The notes: generated from the letters alone by a model not told the origin. Counted from the first letter of the stretch, positions 32,245 through 43,891 are shown. The stretch is 64,000 bases of DNA from Cladophialophora immunda (GCF_000835495.1 NW_015622547.1:1302001-1366000), one strand, 5' to 3'. A program made the numbers and translations.

Positions 32245-33387
32245 TCATCTTCCAAAGTTGAAATTTGCACCGGCGTATTTCCACAGCGCCCTGAGGAAGG
32301 CTTGGTACTCGACCCTCGTGCTGCCGCTGCCAGAGACGTCGCCGCCAGAGTCGCCCACGCAGAAGATCTCGCTGAGCCGGATCTGCCAGGGTGGATAGCC
32401 GTCCAGCTTCACCACCGGTCCGAAGACGATGACCAGATCTGGTTCTCCCGCACCGACCTCTTTCCCAGCCGGTTTGTCGCCGCTCGCCAGCCTCGAGTCC
32501 GGGATCGCGGTCGTCGCGCTGATTTCCGTGTTGATGAGATTGGAGGTGATGTCCTTGGGACGTAGCTTTTGAGCTTGGGCCATCTCGGCCAGTGTCCTGG
32601 TCAGGTCGACCAGCGTGTCTCGCCCGTCTGTGGCGGACAGGAGGAGAAGGTCCAGGTGGGACGGCCGCATGTCTGCGTTTGAGGCGTAGACTCCATCGGC
32701 CACGGATTGTGCTGGTATTTGCGGTGAAGGTGTCCGAGACGGGTTCATGGAGGGATGATTGGGAGCAAACACCCTCAAAGACGGCGCCGCGGGGGGAGGG
32801 CCGAAATACGACGAGAGCTTCTGCTTCACCAAGTCTTGCAAAGACGCCATGTATGTCTTCAATATCCCCGACTTTTCGTAGACACTCAGCAGCGGGATCC
32901 CAGCAGCTGCGGACCAAGCACAGAGCTCGGCGACCTCATCCATCAGTGCTTCTAGTCCGCCATCTTCCTCTGACTTGAACTTCAAGATCACACTGAGGTG
33001 CTCAGGTATGCGGTCGAGGTTCTTGACATCTTTCTGAATGTACTCTGGGGTGCGGTGGTGGTGGTGCCTGACGCCCAGCAGGCGGTAGACTGTGGCGTGG
33101 TAGATCTGGCGCAGGCGAATGTATATGCCAAAGACGAGTTGAATGAGGAAGAAGACGAGGAAATGCAGCTTCGACTTGAGGAAAGGCCGCACTCTTCGCC
33201 TGTGGCCCTTGGATTTTGGGCGTTGGGAGGGGTTGGGCGGTTGTGAATCTTCCTGCGTAGGCTCTGAGGGCGGTGTAGGGAGATATCGTTGCAGGAGTCT
33301 CTCGCGCTCTGCGGCAGAGAGGATTCGGCCGCCTGAAGCGACATCCTTGCGGTAGACAGTTGTGTCGGCCTTGCTGAACGGTGGCAT
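32245..33387 (-). CDS. NUS1: Dehydrodolichyl diphosphate synthase complex subunit Nus1
   Basis: Accessory subunit of ER cis-prenyltransferase (Nus1 with Rer2/Srt1), needed for dolichol synthesis and N-glycosylation. Single exon, 380 aa; the frame is open upstream to 33432 but without an ATG. Basic N-terminus, a membrane helix (FFLIQLVFGIYIRLRQIYH), then a cis-prenyltransferase-like fold without catalytic residues: IPEHLSVILKF, AELCAWSAAAGIPLLSVYE, DLVIVFGPVVKLDGYPPWQ and IRLSEIFCVG. The C-terminus reads GANFNFGR. In characterised Nus1/NgBR proteins the end carries an R-x-G motif that contributes to the active site; here the same place reads N-F-G. A Pro/Ser-rich insert lies mid-protein. The family assignment rests on the GYPPWQIRLSEI block and domain order. 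Confidence 0.88.
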   Translation of the reverse strand: MPPFSKADTTVYRKDVASGGRILSAAERERLLQRYLPTPPSEPTQEDSQPPNPSQRPKSKGHRRRVRPFLKSKLHFLVFFLIQLVFGIYIRLRQIYHATVYRLLGVRHHHHRTPEYIQKDVKNLDRIPEHLSVILKFKSEEDGGLEALMDEVAELCAWSAAAGIPLLSVYEKSGILKTYMASLQDLVKQKLSSYFGPPPAAPSLRVFAPNHPSMNPSRTPSPQIPAQSVADGVYASNADMRPSHLDLLLLSATDGRDTLVDLTRTLAEMAQAQKLRPKDITSNLINTEISATTAIPDSRLASGDKPAGKEVGAGEPDLVIVFGPVVKLDGYPPWQIRLSEIFCVGDSGGDVSGSGSTRVEYQAFLRALWKYAGANFNFGR

Positions 33388-34854
33388 GGTGAGTTGTTTA
33401 GGAACGGAGGTTCGAAGTGACCAGAGTTTCAATGAAAGATCATTTGTCCCCAGTGCTCCGCGACAAGCTCACTTCACCAGAACATTTGAGGAGTAGATTC
33501 CACTAGTTGGGCTTGAGAATCAGGTTGTATATCATACGTTAGAATTCACACGAGCAATGCGAGGTGAGTTAGCAGATTCCGCAAAATAGTTGCCTGCTGT
33601 CTTTATGGAGGCTCAACAAGCAAGAATTCATGTCTCCGCCAATAATAGTGTTCAACTGCAGTTTTCGTGGCTAGCCTCCGCGAGTCCTCCTCACGCAGCC
33701 TATTCCAGTAAAGCGCCTTGGGTTCCTCTTGGTTCCCAGGTACTCGTAGCCTCCACCTGTATAATCTCAGATGCGTAAATAATCTTTCGCGCGCAGATCG
33801 ATTTATGTGTAATTGTGCCTGTTAAGGGGTCGACGCGTGAAAATGGATGTTGAGAGCCAAAAGATACAAGAGGCGTAAGATAATGAATGCATCGGTCGCG
33901 ACCTAATCGGCAATTGGTTTCCCAACTGCAAGATGACGACGCTGAGTTTGAAGCACCAGAAGCGCCCTCCTCTCCCCAAGCCTCTGGACTTGGCTCTGAC
34001 ATCTACCGAGTACAGAGTGTTTTATCCCGCTGTCTACCTTTTCGGGATTCGGGCATATCCATCTTGATTTCGATGAAGGGCATGGAGAAAACCCAACCAT
34101 CGATCACAGTCCTGGAAACCCTCCAGTCAGCTTGGCACGCTAAACGACGACAAGGCTCGGATCAGAGGCTACGCGCAACGGAGTTTCCAAGGTTTCAGGC
34201 GACGACATTCGAGGTTCCATGTCAAGGATCATTTGCTTTGATCCATTGAAGAGAGTCGAAATGGGCTTGTCCCTCTACACCTCTGCCTGCAATCGACCGT
34301 TTGAGCACCAGCTGAACTGGGGGAAAAACAAACCCGAAGACCCCCAGACAACAAAAGTACCTTCTTTCTTGCTTGCTCTTGGTATCGAAATCTTCCTCAT
34401 GTGACTCGGGTGCTTTGGGCGAGGAGAAAGGATAGAGGGATGAAGGAGGACGTCCGTTTGAAACTCACAAAAAGGATCTGAGGCAGCAGGCCGCCTTCTT
34501 CACTTCCCATGCTCCTGTGGCAATCATGCAAAGACAGTTGTGACAGCAACTCAACGCGGGAGGAGAGTGAATTCTGTGAATTCTGAGCTATGTCGCTTTT
34601 GTTCCGTCCACCAGGCTGACCGAGGGTGGTTTTCTCGCCTTCTGTTCATTCTCATTCTTACCTTTAGTGAGAACATAGTCCTCTTACCTGATCATGATTG
34701 CTCTGGACATGAACTCACCAACCTGATCTGTCTCGACTTGCCATGGCGTTTTCAAGGACATTGTGGAATATGTAGAGCTGACTGCTGCCGTCGACCTCGA
34801 CCTTGACCTCGACCTCCGTCACCTTGATCCGAGTCTCGATTCTACCGGACCACC
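33388..34854. other. 1.5 kb divergent promoter region, NUS1 / RS-rich protein
   Basis: No supported gene. An open frame at 33887-34249 (+) has a slightly protein-like acidic start but no recognisable family. A short run of tandem CGACCT units precedes 34855 (about 34790-34815). Confidence 0.5.
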
Positions 34855-36939
34855 ATGTGGCAGGCACCATACGGCTCTTATTACTGTATGCCTGGCAATT
34901 CACGCACCTACTACCCTTCCTACGACGCTTACTTTGGGTTCGTTGACCAAACCAACGCTCCTCCAAGGTTAGTGAGTACCTGCCCCATGAGCTCACAGTC
35001 ACATCCTCTCGCCAACACGACCACAGCATTTCATCGCTAACTCCCCTCACGATGAGGGCCCGTTCAACCTGGATTGAGCGCGGCGCAGACGGTCGTGCTT
35101 ACTTCGTCAGAGAAAAGTCAAATATACCCTCTGCGAAGGAGCTTCTTTCCCAGGCATTGCTCCGCCGAAGCACTCGCTCACTCTTCTCATCTAGGGACTC
35201 GCGTCAGAATCACCACGTTCAGTGCGTCACTGCGACTGACGGTCCGCTTGCTCTGCCTGCGCCCACCTCGCCCGATCCTCCCGCGGCTTCAGGCTCTCAT
35301 CCCGCTCCCCCAATGGCTCCTACCTCTCACGCTCAACCGCAACCGGTCAACATGTACCTACTTCCTCCCCATCATGGTCAAAATCAATCAGACTCCCGAG
35401 ACAATGCCCACGGCCACGAGTGTGCAGTGAATCCCCAGACCCAATTCATCCCTGCTCCTATTCCACCAGGAATTTTTCCAATCGGGCCATTCCCGCCTCA
35501 CCCAATGGGACCTCAGCCCCCGACACTTTTCCCACCACCCCCAGTGCCATTTGCATCTCAATCTCAGTCATTCATGGCTATCCCATCAAATCTACCACCG
35601 GGCATACCCGAAAACACAGCGTCGGCACAGACTCAACCTTACAGACCTCAGGTCACGCCCCAGGGCCCGATAGTCACTCCGGCGGATTCGAGGTACAAGT
35701 GTGAAATATGCGGGCGTTATCGATCTGCGCGCTATCACTACAAGCATCCCATCCAACCAGGACAACTTCCAGGTAAAACAATCTGTCGAAAATGTAGAGA
35801 GGAGGCCACCGACAGTGAAGATGATGATAGTTCAGACAGCGTCCAATCGCCCAGGCCACGGCGTCACCATTCGCGTGCCCTCCCGCGGCGAAGCTCCTCA
35901 ACATACAAGTCACAAAGACACCGATCACGAAGTCGAGCTCGATCAAGAGGCCGTCCCAAGCTAATTGACTACGACAATGAACCCTATACCGACTCGAACT
36001 CGTCGAGCCTCGAAGAAGAGCCATACACCAGCGGAAGGCGAATGTATCGGCGTCGTGAAACTGCAGACAAAAGCTTGATCAGGCACACCCGGCGACTCCA
36101 CCTGTCCCCTGTCGGGGAGCGCATCTTCTTCGACGGAGAACGTGGAGGACGGAGGCAGCACTTTGAAGACGGTTTCAAAGACAGGAAATATGAAGATGAG
36201 ACTGCTAAGAGACTACGATCACGCTCGAGACAGCCGACACCAGGTCCAAGAATTCTCAGAAGACAGTACTCGGATCCCTTTGTTGGGACACCACCAATCG
36301 AAGATCACAGAGCAAGACAACCACACTACTTTTGGGGAACACCGCATGATCGCCCACGAGTGGGATATTCGCCTCAACGTGGACCGACATCCTTGCGGAG
36401 CAGATACGCGTCTGTGCCTGTTCACCATGTCACACAGCGCTCGCGGAGCGTTGATGATTCGGAGAATGATCATGAAACTGACCGCCACAGACACCTACGT
36501 TTGCGATCCAGATCTGCGCAGCGCGGTTTGCGCCATGGGAGGCATATGATACACGAGCATGAGGGTAAGCGTATACACTTACAAGTCGCTCTCGTGTAGC
36601 CATCTGGTTGCTAACTGGTCAATCACAGACGAAAGCCAGGAAGAGGATGGTCATCAAGAGGTTCATGCGCCTAGCCCACCACCTCTTCGTTCGTCGTCCT
36701 TGGGATACATGGGGCAACCTGAACTTGGCGAGGAGGAGTGTCGGCAAGGTCGTCCCCGTAGAGGCCGACGCCGAAAGTCGCGGTCCCGATCCCGGGAAGA
36801 CGAGCTGTCGGGGTCTGGAATCTTGAGGCCCGGGGATGAAGTGACAGTGATTGAGAGGCACGAGCCAAGAGCTAGGGAAGACTACGACTGGTATGATGGT
36901 GGTGGGATGAGGGTCAGAGTGCGCGAAATTTCCCGATAA
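34855..36939 (+). CDS. Large RS/RR-rich protein with zinc-ribbon-like Cys4 motif, unknown function
   Basis: Exons 34855-34967, 35057-36564 and 36629-36939 give 643 aa; introns are 89 and 64 nt with clear branch sites (GCTAACTC, GCTAACTG). The first splice restores PPRARSTWIERGADGRAYFV. I do not recognise a named family. Parts in order: Tyr-rich start; a block STWIERGADGRAYFVREKS; a long Pro-rich linker (about residues 110-240); a Cys4 unit CEIC...CRKC with about 30 residues between the pairs, resembling a small zinc ribbon; then a long Arg/Ser/Glu-rich tail with many R-S and R-R pairs (RRSSSTYKSQRHRSRSRARS) and an acidic Tyr/Asp-rich end (REDYDWYDGGGM). RS content suggests a nuclear, RNA-associated role, an inference only. 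Gene structure is solid. Confidence 0.82.
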
Positions 36940-38335
36940 GGGAAAACAGTCAGCTATCAAGGATACAAGCAGTTGGCGACTCGAGGATGAAACAGGCATC
37001 ATGTTGCGCAGCGGTTCTTATGGCTGCAAAAAAACAAACCCACGGTGCGCAATGAGAGGAGTAGTTGTGGTCGCCACCAGAACCGGCTCCGGCTTCGACC
37101 AGATAGGCGTATGTCGGGGAAGAAGCCTGGACATAATCTGGACCCGGTTGAGTCTGGATTACTAGGGTAGGCCTGCAAAACACAGCAAGAGCACAGCTCG
37201 AACGGGAAGCTGCATGAGACAGATTACGCAGAGCGAAACGCCATGAGGCTCAAATTGGGGAAGGCAAGGAAGCTGTTGATCCAAAGCAGCCATGCAAGCC
37301 GAACTGGATTGGAGCACGACAGGAGGTGATGAGAACAAGTCTCCCTGGCTTATTCTCTTGGCGAGGTGAAGACATTGACGTAAAAACTTTGGGCTGTGGA
37401 TGAACAGCGAATAATATGATGCACCCCGGTCAGAATCCAGCTGCTTTTTAGTGCAATCCCACGATGGGGTTTTGAAGGCGCGAAGCGAGCGTTGTCCAGG
37501 AGGAGGATAGACATGTTGGATCCATTCTTGGGTGGCTGGCTGGAGGAGCAGGGCCGCCTAGGCTCTGGGGGAGGGCGAAAGAGGCTTCCAACTAGACAAG
37601 GGCAACCACGTGGGCATCGAGGAGAGATCTTTGACTAAGCTCCATTAGCAAACTTGTGACGAGGAACAAGAATAGTGATGGGCTTGAGCTTGGGAAATAG
37701 CAAGCGAAAGGTTGGGCGACGCCACGGGTTGCGGAAGCGTCGAGTTCTCGGCCACGCCAACGCCAAATACTCGCTCCATCTTCATCCCGCCATGCCCGGA
37801 AGAGCTGAGGACCAGGGTGCGGATAACTAGGAACATGGGAATTGGAATTCCAGGCTAACAGTGTCCGGGCATTGATAGTCGCAGCCAGGTCAGAGTAGGG
37901 GGATCACACCACCCTTTTCCTCATTTCTTTGTTGTTTGCACCGAGAGACGGAGACGCCACCACAATAATGCACAGTGTCTTGCATGGTAGCTGGTCAATC
38001 AGAGAGCGAAAGAGAGAGCAGCGACGGCGGATGGCTGGTCCGAGGTCTGAAAGAGAGGCGCCTGGAGAGCAGCCGACTAGTTCGAGCAATGGAGACAAGG
38101 CCAGACGATTGGAGTCGCTACCAATTGCTGTAGGCGAGCGTGAAGGCGAGACGCTAGTCCTGCAGCATCCGAGCAATCGAGGGTGGAGGAGGGCATTCTT
38201 GAAGTGGACGCCAGGAATTGTCACTGTCGGTTTGATGAGACCATGAGGACGAGCAAAACAACATGAGACAACCCACCATGGCTGGAGCGCAGCACGAGGA
38301 GAAGATCAGCGAGTAGTGAGAAAGGTTCAATGCTA

Positions 38336-38363
38336 GGGTTGGGGGGGGGGGGGGGTTGGGGGG
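38336..38363 (+). repeat. G-rich tract
   Basis: Runs of G (3, 15 and 6) separated only by TT; potential G-quadruplex, and assembly length may be inaccurate. Confidence 0.85.
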
Positions 38364-38643
38364 CGAGATTGGCTCGAAAGTGGCTGGCGCGAGCAGAGAA
38401 TACGGGAGAGAAACTCGTACAGATTTCGTGCTTTGCGTTGTCGATCATGGGCGACAAGAGTCCAAGAGTGTTTTAGTTGCATCCCATGCAGTGCAGCTCC
38501 AAGGCCACCAGACCAAAGACTTTTAGCCTCTCAACTAGTTGTTTGAGTTGGCTTGCTGGGCGGCAGATCCGGGGCGTTGATGTTGCGAAAACTGCCCAGA
38601 CAGGCAAAATCAATTGTAAGGGAGGGGAGCAGTGTGCACTGTG

Positions 38644-38667
38644 CCCTATCCCTATCCCTATCCCTAT
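38644..38667 (+). repeat. (CCCTAT)4 tandem repeat
   Basis: Four perfect hexamer units followed by CCACCCACC. Similar to but not the same as the fungal telomere unit CCCTAA. Confidence 0.85.
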
Positions 38668-41474
38668 CCACCCACCCCGACCCGGCCACTTCTAGGCTTC
38701 TAGGTGGATGCCAGACCCAGAAGAAAAGCAAAGGGGAAGGCAGGAAGGGACGCCATGATCCGGACCGAGACCCACGGGGCATTGGTCCACTGACTTTCAT
38801 GCCTGTTTGCTTTGGTTTTGGCGGCCACGCGAAGTAACGGAGCAGTACTTGTCCAACGGGCAACTCAAGGACACAATCAAAGGGCCTCCTCTCCGGGGTC
38901 TTCGGTGTGTGGTTGGAGGACTTTGGACGTCATGGGGGCTCCCTTAACCAGTTAGCTAGGCAGCGGTACCTAAGTGAAGGGAGCTAATAGGGATCTGGAC
39001 CGCAAACAGCAGAGGGAAGGGAGGGGGTGTGAGGTGGCTCCATCTTGGTCTTGGGCGGGTGCCTCTGGTTGCTCTCTCCGCTGCTGCCGTTGCCTCTGTC
39101 TTTGTGATGCTGGTTCGGTGCATCTGGGGACCACATCGAGCCATCCATCTAGGCGTCCCGATAGTGCAGCTCCGAGCACAGTCCTCTCGTCCTCTCGTCC
39201 TCCGTACCCAGCACTCGTTCATGCCTATCTGGACAACCACCAGGGCAAGGACCAGGATTGAACTACTACTACTACAAGGGCCCCGCAGGCGAGTGGTCGA
39301 CTCTCTCCAGACCCACTGGCCTACACCCAAACCCAACAATTCAGTCGCTTGCCTGCACTTTTGTCCTTGCACATTTTCCTCCTTCTCTTTTGATATTTGC
39401 CACCCTCCTAATCCGTCGGCTGTCATACGACTCGGCCACTTTGAGCTTTCGCTTTCGTGCATGGCGCACTCCTTCGGCGTGCTGGCAAATTCCGTCTCGG
39501 ACAAGGCACACATCCTCTCGTCAGATGCTTCGAATTCACATCGAACCGGCAAGATCGGTCCTGCGTCCTGGCTCTTGCGCCGCCCGTCCTGAATGGCGAT
39601 CCGCCCCCAATCCTTCAAGGCCCTTAGTCACGAAGCTACGTGTCTAGCTCCTCGAGATGCCTTCATCGTTACCCTCCTCAACCTATGGACACTGAACACT
39701 CAACCCCTGCATATCCCAACACTTTGACTCGCTGGCAAGGACAATGCGCATCACAGGCCCTCTTGTTTGCTCCGTCTCTCTCTGACGCGCTTTTTAGGTC
39801 TCTGTGGACCCTCCCTTGATCCATGTTCGAAATCCGCTCTGTCGCCTTTTCTCGCCTTTACCATCGCAAGTTAGGTCTAGTTTCACTCGCTTGCCTGCCC
39901 GTCCTTCATCATCGAGCTGGGGAGCGGGCGGTGACACGTCGCCCGCAGTTCCTTCTACACTGATAGTACACTTTCAGTTTCTGGCAGGGAAAGGGGGAAT
40001 CAACCAGTGAGAAGTCTCTCCGAAATCAAATAACCACAAAACCACCTTCACACGGATTGTCCAATTGTCAAGGCCGTTGCGCCATATCTCGTGTCCGTCA
40101 AGACATGGTGGTATTCTTAGCCATGCACCCCTGCATCTCTGGGCACCTTTTGGGTTTGGGCGTTTCTCTGGAGCTTCGAGCCCGTGGCTGGCCGCTTCAA
40201 GTTTCCCTCCAACCTTGTTGGTCCCCGGCTTGCCGTTTCGTCCACCCCGATGCCCCCATCGTGCCGACCCTGCGAGGTGGTTGACCCTCCTCCCCGGGTT
40301 CCCTCCCTCCTGTCTGAGCCAAAGAACTTCTGTCGTCTGCTGGATACGAGCGGAGCCACACCCCGACATCCTTCCTTCGGCCATACCCTCGTCTAAGTCC
40401 CAGCGACCTCCTCAGAATCCAGATCTGTCGCTTAACCATGATGTGTCTGGTCCCCTCCCAATCGAGGTGCTGTCCCCCCTGCTCTCGCGCACTGAATGAG
40501 AAAGCGATTACCCGAATAGGGACGAGCTTTGTAAAATTTTCGCTCAAGGGTGTTCAGCTGTGGCCTAACCGAGCTCCTCCCCCAAAGCCCAGAGGCAATT
40601 CTACAACACGATGAGTCTGCCCAACCAAACGGTGAGAAAGCCCTGGATGGTGTTTCGCCTGTGGTTCGTGAGGTTTGTGGCCGTGACGGGGCCATGCAGG
40701 GGGGGCCAAAGACTCCCACTCCACCAAGAGTGAAAGCGGCCACAAAGGACCGCAGGCGCCTCGCCGCCAGAAAATGGTGGTGGCAGTGGCCGCTGAGTTG
40801 CACAGATTCGGTCTTCTCTCTTTGGGATTTGGGCAGCAGGGCAGCGTATGCGAGGCGTCTAAGAAGGCAGCCTTTGGCGGTGGGTACCGAGACAGACCGG
40901 TTGGGCCCAACCAGCCAATGGCGCGGGCGCCGTCCAGTCCGTCTTGGTCCTCTGGCCATTGACATGGTGACACTCTAGGCCAGTAGGCCTCGAGCACGCC
41001 TCTCTGATCGCCCTGGCTAAGTCACTTGGGAGTCGACTCCATCGGGAAGAGGGCTAACATGCGGCTCTGCGAGTCCTAGCAGGGAGCCTGCCCTGGCTCT
41101 GACTGGCCAGCCGCCGAAGGTTCCTCCCTGCCCTCCACCCTCCAGACCATGTCGATGGCGCACGCTCGTGTCAAATGCAATCCTCTCCCATTCCGTGATG
41201 CTCTTGCTGGCCCCCCCTTTCTGCTCGCTTGATAACTTTTGGTTTATCAGGTCGAAAGACTGCGAGGGTGGCCCACCCACATGTGGTCTTATTCATATAC
41301 TCCAGAAGCTCGTCCCTGATACCGATGCTTCATGAACTCTCTTCCTCCCCCATCCTCTCTTCTTCTGCCTGTCAGTGCCACCGTTACTGTCAGTGGAACA
41401 TCACGCAAGCACTTCCCCGTACACTGGACCTTGCAGTCTGCAGCAGACCTACCACTAGTCTTCTGGCTGGGCGC

Positions 41475-43169
41475 ATGATGCACCGTTACTCACTCTATCA
41501 GGATTTGCTCGGGAGCGAGGGCCCAGAGTATATGTATGAAGATCCCGACGACCACGGCACTCCCATTCAATACTGGTACCACCACGGAGACTTTCACTCC
41601 ATCAATCCGTTACTTGGGTCCTTGTCGCCGCATGACCTAAGTGCCCAGTACCAGAGACCGGGGGGATTGCAACATTCCTGTGCCTCCTACGACCCGGCCG
41701 CCCAGGGCTTCAGCCACCCGCCTTTGTGGGAAACTGGTGACAGAGCCCTCCCTCAACTGGATGGCTTCGACCCCGACCGTCGCGACATTGATCATTACCG
41801 CCATCTGCGTCATCCCTCCCCAACCGACCCTTGGGGGTTCGCTCTCTCCAGCAACAGCGACTCGTCAATGAGCGAGTATGCTTGCAGTCCAGAAGCAGTT
41901 CGGAGCTCGCTCAACGTACCCTTTTCTCACTCACCCCTGGAAATCTACGTCGCCCCTACAGTGCAAGCATCGGTCGCGGGCCACGGTTGGACTTCGCAAC
42001 CGCTTTTCATGTCCCCTCATCCTTCCACACCTATCCCGGCCAGCCACACTGTCCCCAGCATGAGAGATCTCCAGGTCACGCCGGATCCAGAACCAGAACA
42101 CGATGACGAGCATCTCGACGCAAAGGAGGCTTTTCACTCCAAGATCAACTTTCCCGTAGAGATCGAGCTCTCGGAGCAACTCGTTAGCCCACCCGACTCA
42201 GGGCTTGATCAATCCGTCCACGACGACGATATAATTAAAGGTGAAGAGGAGGATTCCGACATGCCCGAGACCGACAACGATCCCGACTTCCTCCCCAGAA
42301 GGAATACCATCCACCGGCAGTCCGGCACCACCAGACGCCACTCTCTGCGTGAACCACGACGTCCAAGATCTGTCATTGACCCAAGAGCCCGCGTACAGAA
42401 ACAGACCCATACCCGCGACACGCTCGACAGTGGTAGCTCGCGGTCCAAGAACAAGAAAAAGCCCCCGGCGGTCAAGAAGGATGAATCGGACTCGAAGCAC
42501 TTTCCGTGCGCTTTCCACCACTTCGGCTGCTATGCCTCGTTCGGCAACAAGAACGAATGGAAACGACACGTCAACTCTCAGCATCTCCAACTTGGCTACT
42601 ACCGGTGCGACATGGGCACTTGCTCGCCGGAAACAGCGCGAACTCAGCATCGGGGATTCAATGACTTCAATCGCAAGGATCTTTTCACCCAGCACTGTCG
42701 CCGCATGCATGCCCCCTGGGCCGGAAGTAAAACAGGCGAGCAGGGTGTGTCGAAGAAAGAGCGAGACAACTTCGAGAAGGAGCTTGATGTCATCCGCGCA
42801 CGCTGTTGGGTTGACCGCCGAAAAGGTCCTCAAAAGACCAACTGCGGATTTTGTGGGAAGAAGTTTGTCGAGGGCAAAGAGTCTCGCGGCTGGGATGAAA
42901 GGATGGAACATGTTGGTAGACACTTTGAGAGGGACCATCTGAAGACCAAAGACGAAAAGGTCGATGACGATCTGAAGGAATGGGCTATCAACGAGGGTGT
43001 TGTGAGAGAAGGGAGGAGGAAAGGGGAGTTCTGGCTCGTGGGCTTTGAGCCTGCCCAGCCCAGTCGCCGTTCCCGAGGGCAGAGAAGGAGCAGAAGATTT
43101 ATCAGGGACGATCAAGAAGAGGTTGCCATGTCGGACGTTGATGCCGAGGCCGAAGACGATGATGAGTAG
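41475..43169 (+). CDS. C2H2-type zinc-finger protein, putative transcription factor
   Basis: 564 aa, single exon, starting at the ATG of MMHRYSLYQDLL; the frame is open further upstream to 41229 but that part is not protein-like. The N-terminal 300 residues are low in order, rich in His, Pro, Ser and Tyr. An acidic block (KGEEEDSDMPETDNDPD) and an Arg-rich block (RRNTIHRQSGTTRRHSLREP) precede the fingers. Finger 1 is C-x6-C-x12-H-x4-H starting near residue 344 (CAFHHFGC ... HVNSQH). Finger 2 is C-x4-C with a long loop and H-x4-H (HCRRMH). A third unit has CGFCGKK with distal His residues (HVGRHFERDH). The tail is basic then acidic (DVDAEAEDDDE). This arrangement is common in Pezizomycotina C2H2 proteins of unknown targets. 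Confidence 0.82.
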   Translation: MMHRYSLYQDLLGSEGPEYMYEDPDDHGTPIQYWYHHGDFHSINPLLGSLSPHDLSAQYQRPGGLQHSCASYDPAAQGFSHPPLWETGDRALPQLDGFDPDRRDIDHYRHLRHPSPTDPWGFALSSNSDSSMSEYACSPEAVRSSLNVPFSHSPLEIYVAPTVQASVAGHGWTSQPLFMSPHPSTPIPASHTVPSMRDLQVTPDPEPEHDDEHLDAKEAFHSKINFPVEIELSEQLVSPPDSGLDQSVHDDDIIKGEEEDSDMPETDNDPDFLPRRNTIHRQSGTTRRHSLREPRRPRSVIDPRARVQKQTHTRDTLDSGSSRSKNKKKPPAVKKDESDSKHFPCAFHHFGCYASFGNKNEWKRHVNSQHLQLGYYRCDMGTCSPETARTQHRGFNDFNRKDLFTQHCRRMHAPWAGSKTGEQGVSKKERDNFEKELDVIRARCWVDRRKGPQKTNCGFCGKKFVEGKESRGWDERMEHVGRHFERDHLKTKDEKVDDDLKEWAINEGVVREGRRKGEFWLVGFEPAQPSRRSRGQRRSRRFIRDDQEEVAMSDVDAEAEDDDE

Positions 43170-43891
43170 GCCTGTCGATAAAAGGTGTTTGCTGCTTGAC
43201 ACAGTGGGGTTATGGTCAACCAAGGTGACGGCGTTATCGGTTGCTACTCATGGTTGAAGGGACGTTCTTGAGGTCAGGACAAATGTGATGGACATAATGA
43301 TACCCCTCTAGGTCTTGGGAAAAGGAGAAAAGCAATGGAATTTCCTTTCTTTCACACTTGTATTGAGTGTTGTACAGCCTCGGCCGAGGGGTGACATGTA
43401 ATTGGTTCCGAGATGAAACACTCGATGTCAGCCTTGTTTGAAACCCGACGTCGCCTCTCACGCCTCTCAACCACTTCTCGGCGGCAGTGGGCGTCCATCT
43501 CGTGCACATGGAGGGCGGCACCAGGAATCTCTTTGTCTTCTCGTCGTGCCCATACAGCCACTCAACACGGCTCAAGTGCAGGCCCTTTGAGCCTCGTGAG
43601 TCGTACGCGAGATGCTGTGTCCGCTTTGTTCGTTCGTATGATGGTAAGCGCCCTGTATCCATTGTCCTTGTCACGACGGCCACGTTTCTTTGACGTCGTT
43701 CTTTCACTCTTGGTTTATTTTTGTCGGCTTTGTTCTCCTGTGCTTGCTCTCCTGCCAGCAAATATTTTGTATCTGAAAGCTATCCTGCCAGACAACGTCC
43801 TTGGTCGCCTTGTCAATTCAACACACTCTCATATTCTTGCACCGCTACCAGTACCAACAGGAGAAGCTCTGCAACCTCAACTTCAGTCAAG
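43170..43891. other. Intergenic: C2H2 3' flank and promoter of the secreted protein
   Basis: No gene seen; C/T-rich leader at about 43660-43890. Confidence 0.55.

Larger units (their letters stand above)
36940..41474. other. 4.5 kb stretch without a recognisable gene; probable long leader of the C2H2 gene
   Basis: The longest gene-free stretch of the window. Open frames exist on both strands (39029-39592 +, 40065-40499 +, 40554-40997 -), but none carries a recognisable domain. It contains a G-tract at 38336-38363, four CCCTAT units at 38644-38667, and C/T-rich DNA from about 39300 to 40450. A long 5' leader or non-coding transcript is possible but not shown. Confidence 0.5.

Noticed and set aside
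33388..33432. Upstream extension of NUS1
   Set aside because: Open in frame but the first codon is TTG; the first ATG is at 33387.
33887..34249. 120-codon plus-strand frame
   Set aside because: Slightly protein-like acidic start but no recognisable domain, no splice partners and located in a divergent promoter region.
41229..41474. N-terminal extension of the C2H2 protein
   Set aside because: An upstream in-frame ATG exists but the translation is unlike the rest of the protein; treated as leader.
42198..43223. 341-codon open frame on the minus strand opposite the C2H2 gene
   Set aside because: Fully antisense to a gene with clear zinc-finger motifs; its translation has no domain.
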